From Pyrus communis (Eukaryota; Streptophyta; Magnoliopsida; Rosales; Rosaceae): 64,000 bases of DNA. The stretch is from contig NC_084804.1 in NCBI RefSeq assembly GCF_963583255.1, positions 33,768,953-33,832,952 on the forward strand, written 5' to 3'. The stretch's first letter is position 1. Every line of letters begins with the position of its first letter. Positions 54,694 to 64,000 of the stretch are shown piece by piece. A model generated the notes under the pieces. That model ran no database searches. It worked only from the letters and a program-made list of their open reading frames with translations, and was not told the origin of the DNA. Made by a program: the position numbers and the translations under genes.

Positions 54694-56175
54694 TGTTGAC
54701 CCTAAAAATTACAAAGCCTACGTGGCGCACAGGCCGAGTAACTAATGAGCTAACTATGTCCTTCGGTTGATGCAGGGCGTGCCAACTCGTCAGACGAGGA
54801 GTAAAATTTGTTGATGTTGCATTGAGTACGCTGCTGACTTCTGGATCTTGCAACTGCGACCGGGGAAGGAACATGTCTCGGTCTTTGGGTTCTCGAGCCT
54901 GAAGACAAGGCTGCTAGTTCTGTGAAGTTCACGAATCGTCGGCGCCGAATTCGGTCACAATGATTATATTTGTGAGAGTATAAACACGTCGAATCGACAC
55001 CAGACTATATGGACACAAGTACTCAAAGGTGATGTGCGTCTTGATGGTAAATGTGGTTCGACCGTCAGAATGCTGAACTCTGAAACTCACTTGCGAATAT
55101 CCAATCATAAAATCACTTGGCGTTCAATGTGCCGAATGTCGTAACTCGTAACACTTTACTTCGCCGAAAAAGCTAATAAGATGACCTCTGCCAATAAGGA
55201 TTCGGAAACCCTTCTCAGCCGAGACTTGGATAGGTAACCAGTCAGTCTCGACGCAGTGCTGTTTATCCAAACTGAAGATGCTGCTCGGTCGGCTGATTCT
55301 ACGGTAACAGTGTTGTTTATCCAAACTGAAGATGTTCGCCGGTTGCCTTTACAGTGCTGTTTATCCAAACTGAAGATGTGTTGGCGGAAAAAGAAAATAA
55401 AAAAAAAATCTCAAGATGTTTGAAAGGTTTTGCGCAGGGCAATTGTGTGTTGAATTAGAGGGCCTTTTTATGTTGCACAACGCCTTGTATTTATAGGGTA
55501 GATATTTGCTTGACACGGCTGTATAATTGTGGAGTCCGACTGCAACTCTAACTTGCAGAATGAAATACGACCTGTGTGGCTAACTTTTCAAATAAAAACC
55601 CATCTAAGTTTATCCCATCATGACCAAAGACCTAGCCTACCTACACTTCTTATCATAACTTCATCACGATCAAATCCTAGGCTTATCACATCACCACATC
55701 ATCACCAAAAACCTAGCTTTCCTAGGCTTTCATCATCTTTTACAAAACAGCCGCAGTAGCCTTTATCCCATGCATGTATAATAAAATGAAATATAATCCC
55801 ATCATGCATGCCTTATTATCTGATACTTTAAAGACCATCTTCCATCAAATACATTACATCCAATTCTTGCACGGCATCAGTCAATCACCCATTCAATCTC
55901 ATATGTATCTCCTCATAGTCTTTATTTGACCAACATTTAATTTGCACACAAATTGCTGCTTGACCAGATAAGAATCTCAAAGCTTGAGATATAGTTTGCA
56001 TCCCATTTATCTTATATAAAAACAATTCTTTATTAAAAGATAATTATTATGATAAAATCATAATAATATCTTTTAATAATAAAATTACCTTCACCTTTTC
56101 ATCCGTCGGTCTGGAATTATGCTCAATCAACGGTCTCGATTGCATGGGCCAATGGTGTAAATTTGGATCCAAACA
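54694..56175 (-). repeat. 3' LTR (plus-left) of the element in the TNL gene
   Basis: 1,482 bp. It holds three copies of TGTTTATCCAAACTGAAGATG at about 55,259, 55,313 and 55,359, where the other LTR has two. Open frames at 55,124-55,368 reading MDKQHC are repeat translations. Confidence 0.9.
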
Positions 56176-56600
56176 TTGCCCCCCAGTTTCCTTGAACTTT
56201 GACCTGTAAGCCGAATGTTTAAGGAAATTAACTGTTCGTCGTCAACAACATTTCATCGTATTGCCAAAACAAATTTTGTACCTCGACATTAAAGCCACCT
56301 CTGTTTTGCCAATGCCATAAAGCAGGACTGAGGCCGAGAGTAATTGGGGTCGAGGTCAATAAAAACTGTTCCTGAGCTCGACCTGCCTATATATATATAT
56401 ATGTATATATGTATATATAAACCTGATGTGACACTGCTGTACATGTAGTTGGCATATATATATTATTTTAGGTTGCCACAACCGAGAAGAAAAAGGTGCC
56501 ATATATATAAGTAGCCTGATGTAGGCTGACTTTAACACCAAGGCTATAATGATGTTGGCTTGTCATTTCAAACAAATTGCACACTACACCAAGTATATAT

Positions 56601-56753
56601 ATAGGGGTGTGCTATCCACACACCCCATTTTACTTCTCACACACCTTTGATAATTTATGTCCGTTGATCTTCTTCAATTCATCCGATCCGACGGTCGAAA
56701 ATTTAAAAGGTGTGTGAGAAGTAAAATGGGGTGTGTGGATATCACACCCCTAT
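56601..56753. mobile_element. Small palindromic MITE nested in the LTR element
   Basis: Long inverted ends: AGGGGTGTGCTATCCACAC on the left and, inverted, AGGGGTGTGATATCCACAC on the right, continuing through CCCCATTTTACTTCTCACAC with near-perfect pairing; total about 150 bp. Flanks are TATATA-type, so the target duplication cannot be fixed (TA or longer). No coding capacity. Confidence 0.75.
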
Positions 56754-57035
56754 ATATTAGCAAAAGAAAAGAAAAGTGACCGAATTCTTCTCCTAACAAA
56801 TGCATGACAAGGTCCTCGGCCAAGACAAAAAATTGGCCGCAATGAACAACGAATGCAACTGCATGTTGACTTGTTGTACAAATATATGTTGCATATATGC
56901 TTAACCATTCGTACTGCTCGTTGACCCCCTTATTTTCTTACGTCTCGGCCTGCACGGTCGAATGATTAAGAAAATACTTTATTCTCCTTTTTTTTTTCTT
57001 TTTCTTTTGTTTTAGCAAAAGAAAATGAAAACAAC

Positions 57036-57841
57036 TCAATCATAATCAGGAGGAGGCCAACGATGCTTTATTCCAAACCGAGATCTTTTTACATCAAAAC
57101 TTTCACTTTGAGATTTTTCAAAGCCGAATAACATATCATCTCCAAATATGTTCGGCTTGACGAAAGATTTTTTATCATCAGCTGCCGAATGTGTTGAAAA
57201 ATTATTATGCCCCCCAGGCATAATTTCGCCAATTTCGGCTTTTAACTCGAAAAACTTAGCCGAACAGGACTTCATCATATCGGCTTTATCACCAATAACC
57301 ATGTCAATTGGCGTAGTTTCGGCATCTAAAACCACGTCTCCAATTACCATATCAATTGATGTGGTTTTATGATCTGAAGTCGTGTATTGGTCTTGTTCGT
57401 CATTGGAACACTCATCTGATGAATCATTTTCTGAGTCAATTTTTGGCTCAGAAACTTGAACATTTTCTTCTAGGCCTACCACACTTTCAGTCTCTACCGA
57501 AAAAATAGGTGACTTAGGTTTTTCTTCTAAGCCTACCACACTTTCAGTCTTGACTAAAAAAATAGGTGGCTTAGGTTTTTCTTTCTGGCGGACCATATTT
57601 TCAGTCTCAATCGAAAAAATAGGTGGCCTTTGTTCTTCGGCCAAATTAACAATTTTTTTAGGCCAAATGTTGGTTGTGGCCGAAGCGAAAAATTGTCCCT
57701 CGGTCTTTTGATCCAACCATTCTTCAAATGGAATTGATTTGAACCCAAAAGGCGTTTTCTTATCGAACCACTCATAATATCGAATTTATCGTCATTTAAC
57801 CATTGATCTTGTAAGCTGCGATGAACTTTCACTTTTATCAT
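57036..57841 (-). pseudogene. Unfamiliar ORF of the non-autonomous LTR element, one frameshift
   Basis: It reads on minus from ATG 57,841 (MIKVKVHRSLQDQWLNDD), shifts by one base at about 57,777 and continues EWFDKKTPFGFKSIPFEEWL to the stop at 57,036. The total would be about 265 aa. The second part has three copies of a 20-25-residue unit (PPIFSIETENMV, PPIFLVKTESVV, SPIFSVETESVV) at about residues 55-115. An acidic middle (SENDSSDECSNDEQD) and a repeat IDMVIGD twice follow. I recognise no gag, protease or polymerase motif and cannot assign a function. Retention of a long frame in an element lacking pol suggests it once was made, but that is inference. Confidence 0.55.
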
Positions 57842-58010
57842 TTAAGAGAAAGATTTCTCCCTTTCTTTATTTGCTTCGACGATTCGGCCAAGGAGCTTTT
57901 GTTGCTCGACAATCTCCTCGAATAGGCGTCGAATCTCATCCTGATTGTGATCTTGGTATATCATGTGAACTTCGTAGTTTTAGTATTGTGTCCCATTGGG
58001 CGTGCCAAAA

Positions 58011-59461
58011 TGTTGACCCTAAAAATTACAAAGCCTACGTGGCGCGCAGGCCGAGTAACTAATGAGCTAACTACATCATTCGGTTGATGCAGGGCGTGCC
58101 AACTCGTCAGCCGAGCTCGACCGAGGAGTAAAATTTGTTGATGTTGCGTTGAGTGCGTTGCTGACTTATTGATCTTGTAACTGCGACCGGAGAAAGAACA
58201 CGTCTCGGTCTTTGGGTTCTTGAGCCTGAAGACAAGGCTGCTGGTTCTGCGAAGTTCACGAATCGTCGACGCCGAATTCGGTCACAGTGATTATATTTGT
58301 GAGAGTATAAACACGTCGAATCGACACCAGACTATATGGACACAAGTACTCAAAGGTGATGTGTGTCTTGATGGTAAATGTGGTTCGGCCGTCAAAATGT
58401 TGAACTCTGAAACTCACTTGTGAATATCTAATCATAAAATCACTCGGCGTTCAATGTGTCGAATGTTGTAATTCGTAACACTTTACTTCGCCGAAAAGGC
58501 TAATAAGATGACCTCTGCTAATAAGGATTCAGAAACCCTTCTCGGCCGAGACTTGGATAGGTAACCAGTCGGTCTCGACGCAGTGTTGTTTATCCAAACT
58601 GAAGATGCTCCTCGGTCGGCTGATTTTACGGCAACAATGCTGTTTATCTAAACTGAAGATGTGTCGGTGGAAAAAGAAAATAAAAAAAAAATCTCAAGAT
58701 GTTTGAAAGGTTTTGCGCAGAGCAATTGTGTGTTGAATTGGAGGGCCTTTTTACGTTGCACAACGCCCTGTATTTATAGATTTATAGGGTAGATATTTGC
58801 TTGACACATATAATTGTGGAGTCCGACTACAACTCTAACTTGCATAATGACATACGACCCGTGTGGCTAACTTTCAAATAAAAACCCATCTAGGTTTATC
58901 CCATCATGACCAAAGACCTAGCCTACCTAGGCTTCTTATCATAACTCCATCACCATCAAACCCGAGGCTTATCACATCACCACATCATCACCAAAAACCT
59001 AGCTTTCCTAGGCTTTCATCATCTTTTACAAAACTGCCGTAGTAGCCTTTATCCCATGCATGTATAATAAAATGAAATATAATCCCATCATGCATGCCTT
59101 ATTATCTGATACTTTAAAGACCATCTTCCATCAAATACATGGCATCCAATTCTTGCACGGCATCAGTCAATCACCCATTCAATCTCATCTGTATCTCTTC
59201 ATAGTCTTTATTTGACCAACATTTAGTTTGCACACAAATTGCTGCTTAACCAGATAAGAATCTCAAAGCTTGAGATATAGTTTGCATCCCATTTATCTTA
59301 TATAAAAACAATTCTTTACTAAAAGATAATTATTATGATAAAATCATAATAATATCCTTTAATAATAAAATTACCTTCACCTTTTCATCCGTCGGTCTGG
59401 AACTATGCTCAATCAACGGTCTCGATTGCATAGGCCGATGATGTAAATTTGGATCCAAACA
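58011..59461 (-). repeat. 5' LTR (plus-right) of the element in the TNL gene
   Basis: 1,451 bp, ends TGTTGACCCTA ... GGATCCAAACA on plus. Followed on minus by the primer-binding site. Confidence 0.9.
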
Positions 59462-60165
59462 CTTTCATCGAACCTAAGACCAGACTCACAGGGTGAGAAA
59501 TCTTTGTTGGAAATTCACCAAAAGTGAAGAAGGAAGGCCATGATCTAGCTAGTGGTGCATTACATATAAGAAAATTTGATAGTTCAAAAATTTTCACTGA
59601 AACCGGGGATTCCATCTTTCTCAAGGCAATTCCACTTAAATCAATTTCCTCCAAACTCCAACGTATAACTGAGGAAGGCATTTCCTGAACAATAGTTCGG
59701 CTTAAAGAAAGCTTAGAGAAAATTTTCATTTCTCCAACAAATTCTGGAATCTTTTTCACTTTTGAGCAGCCAGAAATATCAAATATTTCTAGAGATTCCA
59801 TTGCTACCTTGTTTGGGAGACTCTTAATACTTTTACAGTCTTTAAGATTTAAAAGTCTAAGCCTTTTGAGAAATGCAATGGATGAATGAATCTTAACTAA
59901 ATTTGTACAACCTTCAAGAACCAGCTCCTCGAGATTTAGAATATCTGTGAAATCTAGGGTCCTTGTCAAGTTGTGCGAGTAACGAAGATCGATAAACTTC
60001 AAATTGCCCAAGCGCTGTACAAAATAGAAATATTACAATAGTTCATGTTCAGAAACTACAATTATAGTAATTGACAAATTAAAAATCAATTGTCCAATCA
60101 TCTACCTTTCGTCCATTCCAAAGGTGATCAATTTTGCCATGCAGCAGACTAAGTTCTTTCATCCG

Positions 60166-60884
60166 GTTGAAAAATTCGTAAAATTTTTGTGATACAAGAA
60201 AGGTAAAATTTCCGGGGTTAATTGCTACACATAATTAGGGTGAGTAATCATATTTATTGACATATTTAGGATTTTGTGGCATAATTAAGTTGTAAATATT
60301 TTGTAATAATTGGTTACATATTTGTCTACATGGTAGTCTATTTGAAACTTGAGTTTTATTTGAATGTTTAATACCATGTGGTTTTTTGTTTGGAAAATAG
60401 GAGTTTCAAGGGTCTTTCTCTAAAGAACCCTAATAAATAATATATATAAAACTGATATATGTAGATTTCACTCTTACCTACTTAAGGCAAAAGAAATAAT
60501 ATGCATATATACACAATGTAGTACCATTAAATTTCATAAACAGTGAGTACCATTGAGTTCATAAACAGTATAATACCATTAAGTTTCATGAATAGTGTAG
60601 TACCATTAAGTTTTATAAACACTGTAGTAAGTTTCATAAACAGTGTGGTAAGTTTTATAAACAATATATGTGAGGACGCGGGGTCCTGCACACCAATTTT
60701 TATTTTATTTTATTTTATTTTATTTCTTTGTAATATTAAAAGTATGACGTTTGTATTAAAATTTAAGTTCTTTGTCTCCTTTTATTAAAATTTAAGAGTT
60801 CTTCATTAAAATTTAAGTTTTTTTCATTAAATAAAGTTATAGTATAATTTTTGGTTAAAATAAATTTAGCCAAGCTCTTTTCAT
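60166..60884. repeat. Spacer with GTTTCATAAACAGTG minisatellite
   Basis: From about 60,520 to 60,670 there are repeated TACCATTAAGTTTCATAAACAGTGTAG units of about 30 bp. They are followed by (TTTTA)n and TATTAAAATTTAAGTTCTT repeats. This is the same family as 40,936-41,530 but in the opposite orientation. No TIR or NB-ARC sequence of the TNL gene was found before it. Confidence 0.55.
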
Positions 60885-61245
60885 GAAAGTTCCCATTATC
60901 AAATTCACTTACCTTACAGTCCTTGACATCTACCTAACAATTTGAATGGCACATGCACTACAAATATTGGGAAGCTTTCTAAATTGAAATTCATGCCCCT
61001 TTCAATGAGTGCCTAGAAACTAATGGCATTGAACAAGACATGGAGATATGGATATTAATTTCCAATTCCTACAATCAATGTTGTATGACCAGGATGTATA
61101 GACGGTTTGGCATTTCGATGGTACTTTATGGGCACGTTTGATACACAAGATCGATTTGGCTCGGACTAATTGTAAGGAATGGTTTGGATTGGTTTGGCTT
61201 GAACTAATTGTAGGGAATGGTTTGATACGCAAGATCGATTTATTT
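60885..61245. repeat. Dispersed repeat, copy 2
   Basis: Direct copy of 49,795-50,115. It has in addition an internal duplication: GATTTGGCTCGGACTAATTG followed about 40 bp later by GGCTTGAACTAATTGTAGGG. Confidence 0.7.
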
Positions 61246-61249
61246 TGTT

Positions 61250-63055
61250 TTGGTGCCTACCTAGTATTTCCATGGAAAAACTCTGAAACTCAGAAACACA
61301 TGGTATTTCCATGAAAAAACTCCAATCTGAATTGGGATGACAAACTTGTCAAACAATGTTCCCTGATTTTTCGGTTTAGACACTACATGTGTGATTAGTA
61401 TTGAGCTGCTGGTCCGACTTTTAAATTTAGATAGATTTTTCCTTCAATAAATTCGAAAAGTTTCACATGGACTAGGGAAATGTTCAAAGTGTAGGTTTTT
61501 TTGTGTTGCCTACAATAACCTCACCAACAAACTTCCTGAATTATAGAGTATGTTGGAGTAGAAAATTTTTAGGCGACGAGTTCACTCCACGACTCATGAT
61601 TGTGGCCTGCGACGAGTTCGTCGTTTTCGGCGACTACAAACCAGCTAAAAATAAACCCTCTCTCACATTCAATCTAACCCTCAAATCTATTTCTAGAAAT
61701 TCTTAGCCATTTTCGATTATTAAGTTGGTGCCCGAAGTCCAGCTGAACGCTGGTGATCGGACCTTCTTTTTACAACTAGTCTTTTAACCTTAGTCTCAGA
61801 AACCAAAATCATTCGTTGCATGCTTCGATTTGTTACAGTTCAAGGTGAATCAAAGGTAAGTTGTTGTCTAATTTTTCTTGCAAAAGCTTTTCCGGCGAGA
61901 TTCCTTGATTCTCAATTCCTAAACCATGATCCAATCTCTTTGACCTTTACTTAGAAGTGATTTCAATTTTCACTCCCTTAAAAACAACATAGGTATGAAA
62001 ACTTTGTGAGGCATAAATGCTCACAGCGGTAAATTTTAGTGAATTTTATTTTGCACACAGAATAACAATTACATTTGGGAATGAGCAATCATAGACCAAA
62101 ACTGAGCTGAGAATGAATTGGATTACAGCTACTAAGATGGATAGTTGTTGTATGCAAGTTTTTGAGAAAATGGTATTGAGAATTTGATAATTTGGTAGTG
62201 AGTAATCATAGGACCAAAACAAACCGGAATCGTTATTTCCGACAACATTTCTTTATTTCAATTTTAGGCATTTCCTAGCTTAGAATATTTCTTAAGAACC
62301 AGATGTAGTTTTCGTTTTTAGAATATTATCATTTAGTTTGTTGAAAATATTTAGGGACCTAAGTTCATATGGTGCTCTCACCTCTGTGATGCAGAGCTGA
62401 TTAGATCTTATGACTAATCAAACTATTGTTTAGTTGCAAAGATGTCTTTAACTTTCAATGGGCTTTTGCAGTACTTTTAGGACCAAGCTGAATTTGATAT
62501 CATTAAGCTCAAGACAAGAATTAGTCCATTTCCATCTCAAAAAGCAGCAGATGGCAATTAAACCACCATGCATCAGGTAACCTTTACACTCAGTTGCATT
62601 CAATTGCTATATAGACCAAAAGAACCTACAATAGATCATTACAAACTCGGGGTAGATTGAAAAAGAGTAGGTCTGGCGGGCTTCTACAGTTTAGGGAAGA
62701 ATACCAAGATTTACATTTTGTTTAACTCCCAGTATAAACATGTGCATTTTGTTAGCAGTATTGAAAACTATTGTATAAAACATTTTGCAGGGGGTTTTGT
62801 TGATTATATATAATTGTGAATTTTTGGCATTAAGAGAGTTTTGGAGTTCTTGCGATTTAGGGTACTGTGCGTCGTATAAGGCTAAGAAGTTACCATTACC
62901 ATCTCGTCTCAAGAGCGAATATTTAAGTTGGTGAGTAAGCCGTAAAATGGGAGTGTTGTGCAAGTTAATTAAGTTCTGCATATTGATTTTAAGGATAATT
63001 ATGTGGTGTTATGCATAAGTACACACCATTATATTCTTTCAAAGAATACATCAGT
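61250..63055. other. Intergenic, no gene recognised
   Basis: A GC-richer patch with CGACGAGTTCGTCGTTTTCGG at about 61,608 may be old LTR DNA. The minus frame at 62,691-62,981 has no family. I find no further support for a gene. Confidence 0.5.
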
Positions 63056-63059
63056 TTCT

Positions 63060-63390
63060 ATAGCGGCAGAATGATTGCGAACATTGAAAAATATCAAGTA
63101 ACTTAAACTATCATGCTAGATCCTAACTTTCTAATCTTTGCTTACAAAGAGTTGATGACTAGGCAGTGATTTCTATTGAGCACCAATTATTTGCACCCCT
63201 TTAATTTCCCTCATTCCATAATTGAAATGTTTTTTACTCTCTGTAGTAATGATTTCCAAAATTGCTGAATTTTTTTCTTCCATTGTGTTTCCTTTTTCAA
63301 AAATTAAGATAGAAAGGGAATGCTATGATAATTTGAGGTTTCCGTTTTGATATTCATGTGTACTTCAGTAGGTACAAAAAAGGAGATTTG
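63060..63390 (+). pseudogene. Relic of QCR6 intron 2 (no exon)
   Basis: Diverged similarity to about 18,380-18,710 of the intact gene and about 13,035-13,350 of copy B. Shared are GCAGAATG..TGC.A.CATTG near 63,065, AACTATCATGC near 63,105, and TTCTTCCATTGTGTTTCCTTTTTCAAAAATTAA near 63,280 followed by ATGCTATGATAATTTGAGG. Exons 2 and 3 are not present. Similarity ends at about 63,390. Confidence 0.6.
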
Positions 63391-64000
63391 GTTTTGCAGA
63401 TATGGTCATTAGTAATGCTTTTATGGTTTTCTTTTATGTTGAGAAAATTGGGATTCCTCTTAAAAGACTTTATTGCTCATATGGTTAGGAGTACTTATAG
63501 GAACTTTGCTTTCTTTATTAGACACTAGAAGAACAGTGGAAGTGAATGAATTTATGAGGGCTGGCTTATAGATGGATGGCTTCCTAGTTTGTATCGCAAC
63601 CATGTTTAGCTTTACTATCGATTCTTCATTAATCCATTCATGGTAAATCAATTTGAAATTTCATTCATCTCCTACAACCTATTGATTTGTCTATTTTACT
63701 ATTTAGGTTTGTTGAAAAATTGCTCAAAGAGCAGACTGTTAGTGTGATTTGAATTGGTTGTAAATAGTATCCTCTCTTTGTAAATAACATTTTAAAATCA
63801 TCTCTCAATATAAACATATTATATGTAAAATAATATCACCTTAAACGGTCATAAAACCCTGGCATCACGCGGGGGCTCAATTGCTAGTTCTAAAGGGTAA
63901 GAAAAAAAAATTGGCAAAGCAGAAAAGACTTTTCCTTACATTAATATGTTGTAGGTTCCAAGTAGAACTGTTATATAATTCACTTGTTATGTAATTTTCC
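63391..64000. other. Intergenic to window end, with a repeat shared with 52,625-52,720
   Basis: From 63,912 to the end the sequence (GCAGAAAAGACTTTTCC, then ATATGTTGTAGGTTCCAAGT, then TTATATAATTCACTTGTTA) matches 52,636-52,720 in direct orientation with few mismatches. The repeat may continue beyond the window. No gene is seen. Confidence 0.6.

Larger units (their letters stand above)
54694..59461 (-). mobile_element. Non-autonomous LTR retrotransposon (LARD-like), TSD CTTTC
   Basis: 4,768 bp, LTRs at 54,694-56,175 (1,482 bp) and 58,011-59,461 (1,451 bp), ends TG...CA. CTTTC flanks both sides (54,689-54,693 and 59,462-59,466). Read on minus: 5' LTR, then TTTTGGCACGCCCAATGGGAC (58,010-57,990) as primer-binding site, an ORF region, a purine tract AAACTGGGGGGCAA (to 56,176), 3' LTR. 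The internal region is only 1.8 kb and lacks protease, integrase and RT, so it depends on a partner. The two LTRs differ by substitutions and by one extra repeat unit in the left LTR, so insertion is not recent. It disrupts the TNL gene. Confidence 0.88.
53507..60165 (-). pseudogene. TIR-NBS-LRR disease resistance gene, 3' part, broken
   Basis: On minus, a short exon end at about 60,165-60,105 (MKELSLLHGKIDHLW, donor GT after GRK) is followed by an LRR exon from 60,014 (RLGNLKFIDLRYSHNLTRT, then LEELVLEGCTNLVKIHSS). This exon is cut at 59,462 by an LTR element and resumes at 54,693 in the same frame (GSMK|DLCFLKNLNLENCN). Next are LPASISGLSKLKYF, then the C-terminal jelly-roll (C-JID) start IVIPGSEIPEWFNNQ at about 54,175 and the tail VKKCGLRLVYEQD at about 53,740. 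There are at least three frameshifts (about 54,460, about 54,080, about 53,720) besides the insertion. TIR and NB-ARC domains are absent from the window. It is a pseudogene of the TNL class. Confidence 0.8.

Noticed and set aside
55124..55368. Two minus frames with repeated MDKQHC
   Set aside because: They come from the 21-bp repeat within an LTR.
61503..61706. Plus frame with a GC-rich CGACGAGTTCGTCG motif
   Set aside because: Looks like repeat DNA; no start context or family, and no paired LTR was found.

Overview
This is a nuclear segment of a dicot plant genome. Intron structure, AT-rich intergenic DNA, 5S-bearing Cassandra LTRs, a TIR-NBS-LRR remnant and several plant transposon families all point that way. 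The combination suggests Rosaceae, possibly the apple/pear tribe, but that is an inference and was not tested by any search.

Left third (1-20,600). A decayed LINE on the minus strand, split by a 1,000-bp PIF/Harbinger-type MITE, lies next to a tandem, rearranged array of two unrelated nuclear genes for mitochondrial function: QCR6 (hinge subunit of the cytochrome bc1 complex) and a PORR-domain organelle RNA-binding protein. The array reads: decayed QCR6 (about 3,880-6,165, with a 1.2-kb insertion and a Cassandra LTR), PORR C-terminal fragment (6,650-7,440), a second MITE with 82-bp tandem repeats, PORR 5' UTR exon and N-terminal fragment (8,930-11,104), a chimeric QCR6 fragment fused inside intron 1 (11,105-13,483), the one intact PORR gene (13,620-14,846), then the one intact QCR6 gene (16,692-18,972). 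A faint further relic of QCR6 intron 2 lies at about 63,060-63,390.

Centre (20,600-32,640). This is ordinary gene space. A complete translation initiation factor eIF5B gene lies on plus (21,125-28,949, 10 coding exons, one GC-AG intron, predicted 1,374 aa). An intronless vacuolar-iron-transporter-like gene lies on minus (31,716-32,402).

Transposon-dense right half (32,640-64,000). A PIF/Harbinger element (35,220-39,565, TTA target-site duplication) carries a DDE transposase and a convergent Myb/SANT-like ORF1. A Cassandra solo LTR follows (39,597-39,880, TSD ATGTA). A young complete Ty1/copia element (42,238-47,500) has two 479-bp LTRs that read as identical and an intact 1,399-aa polyprotein. 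From 53,507 to about 60,165 on minus lies the 3' part of a TIR-NBS-LRR resistance gene, broken by frameshifts and by a 4.77-kb LTR element (54,694-59,461, TSD CTTTC). That element has no recognisable pol and carries one unfamiliar ORF. SINE, hairpin, MITE and minisatellite relics fill the rest.

The host genes that look functional are the PORR gene, QCR6, eIF5B and the iron-transporter-like gene. The first two serve the mitochondrion and are physically coupled by duplication. The other two are unrelated neighbours.
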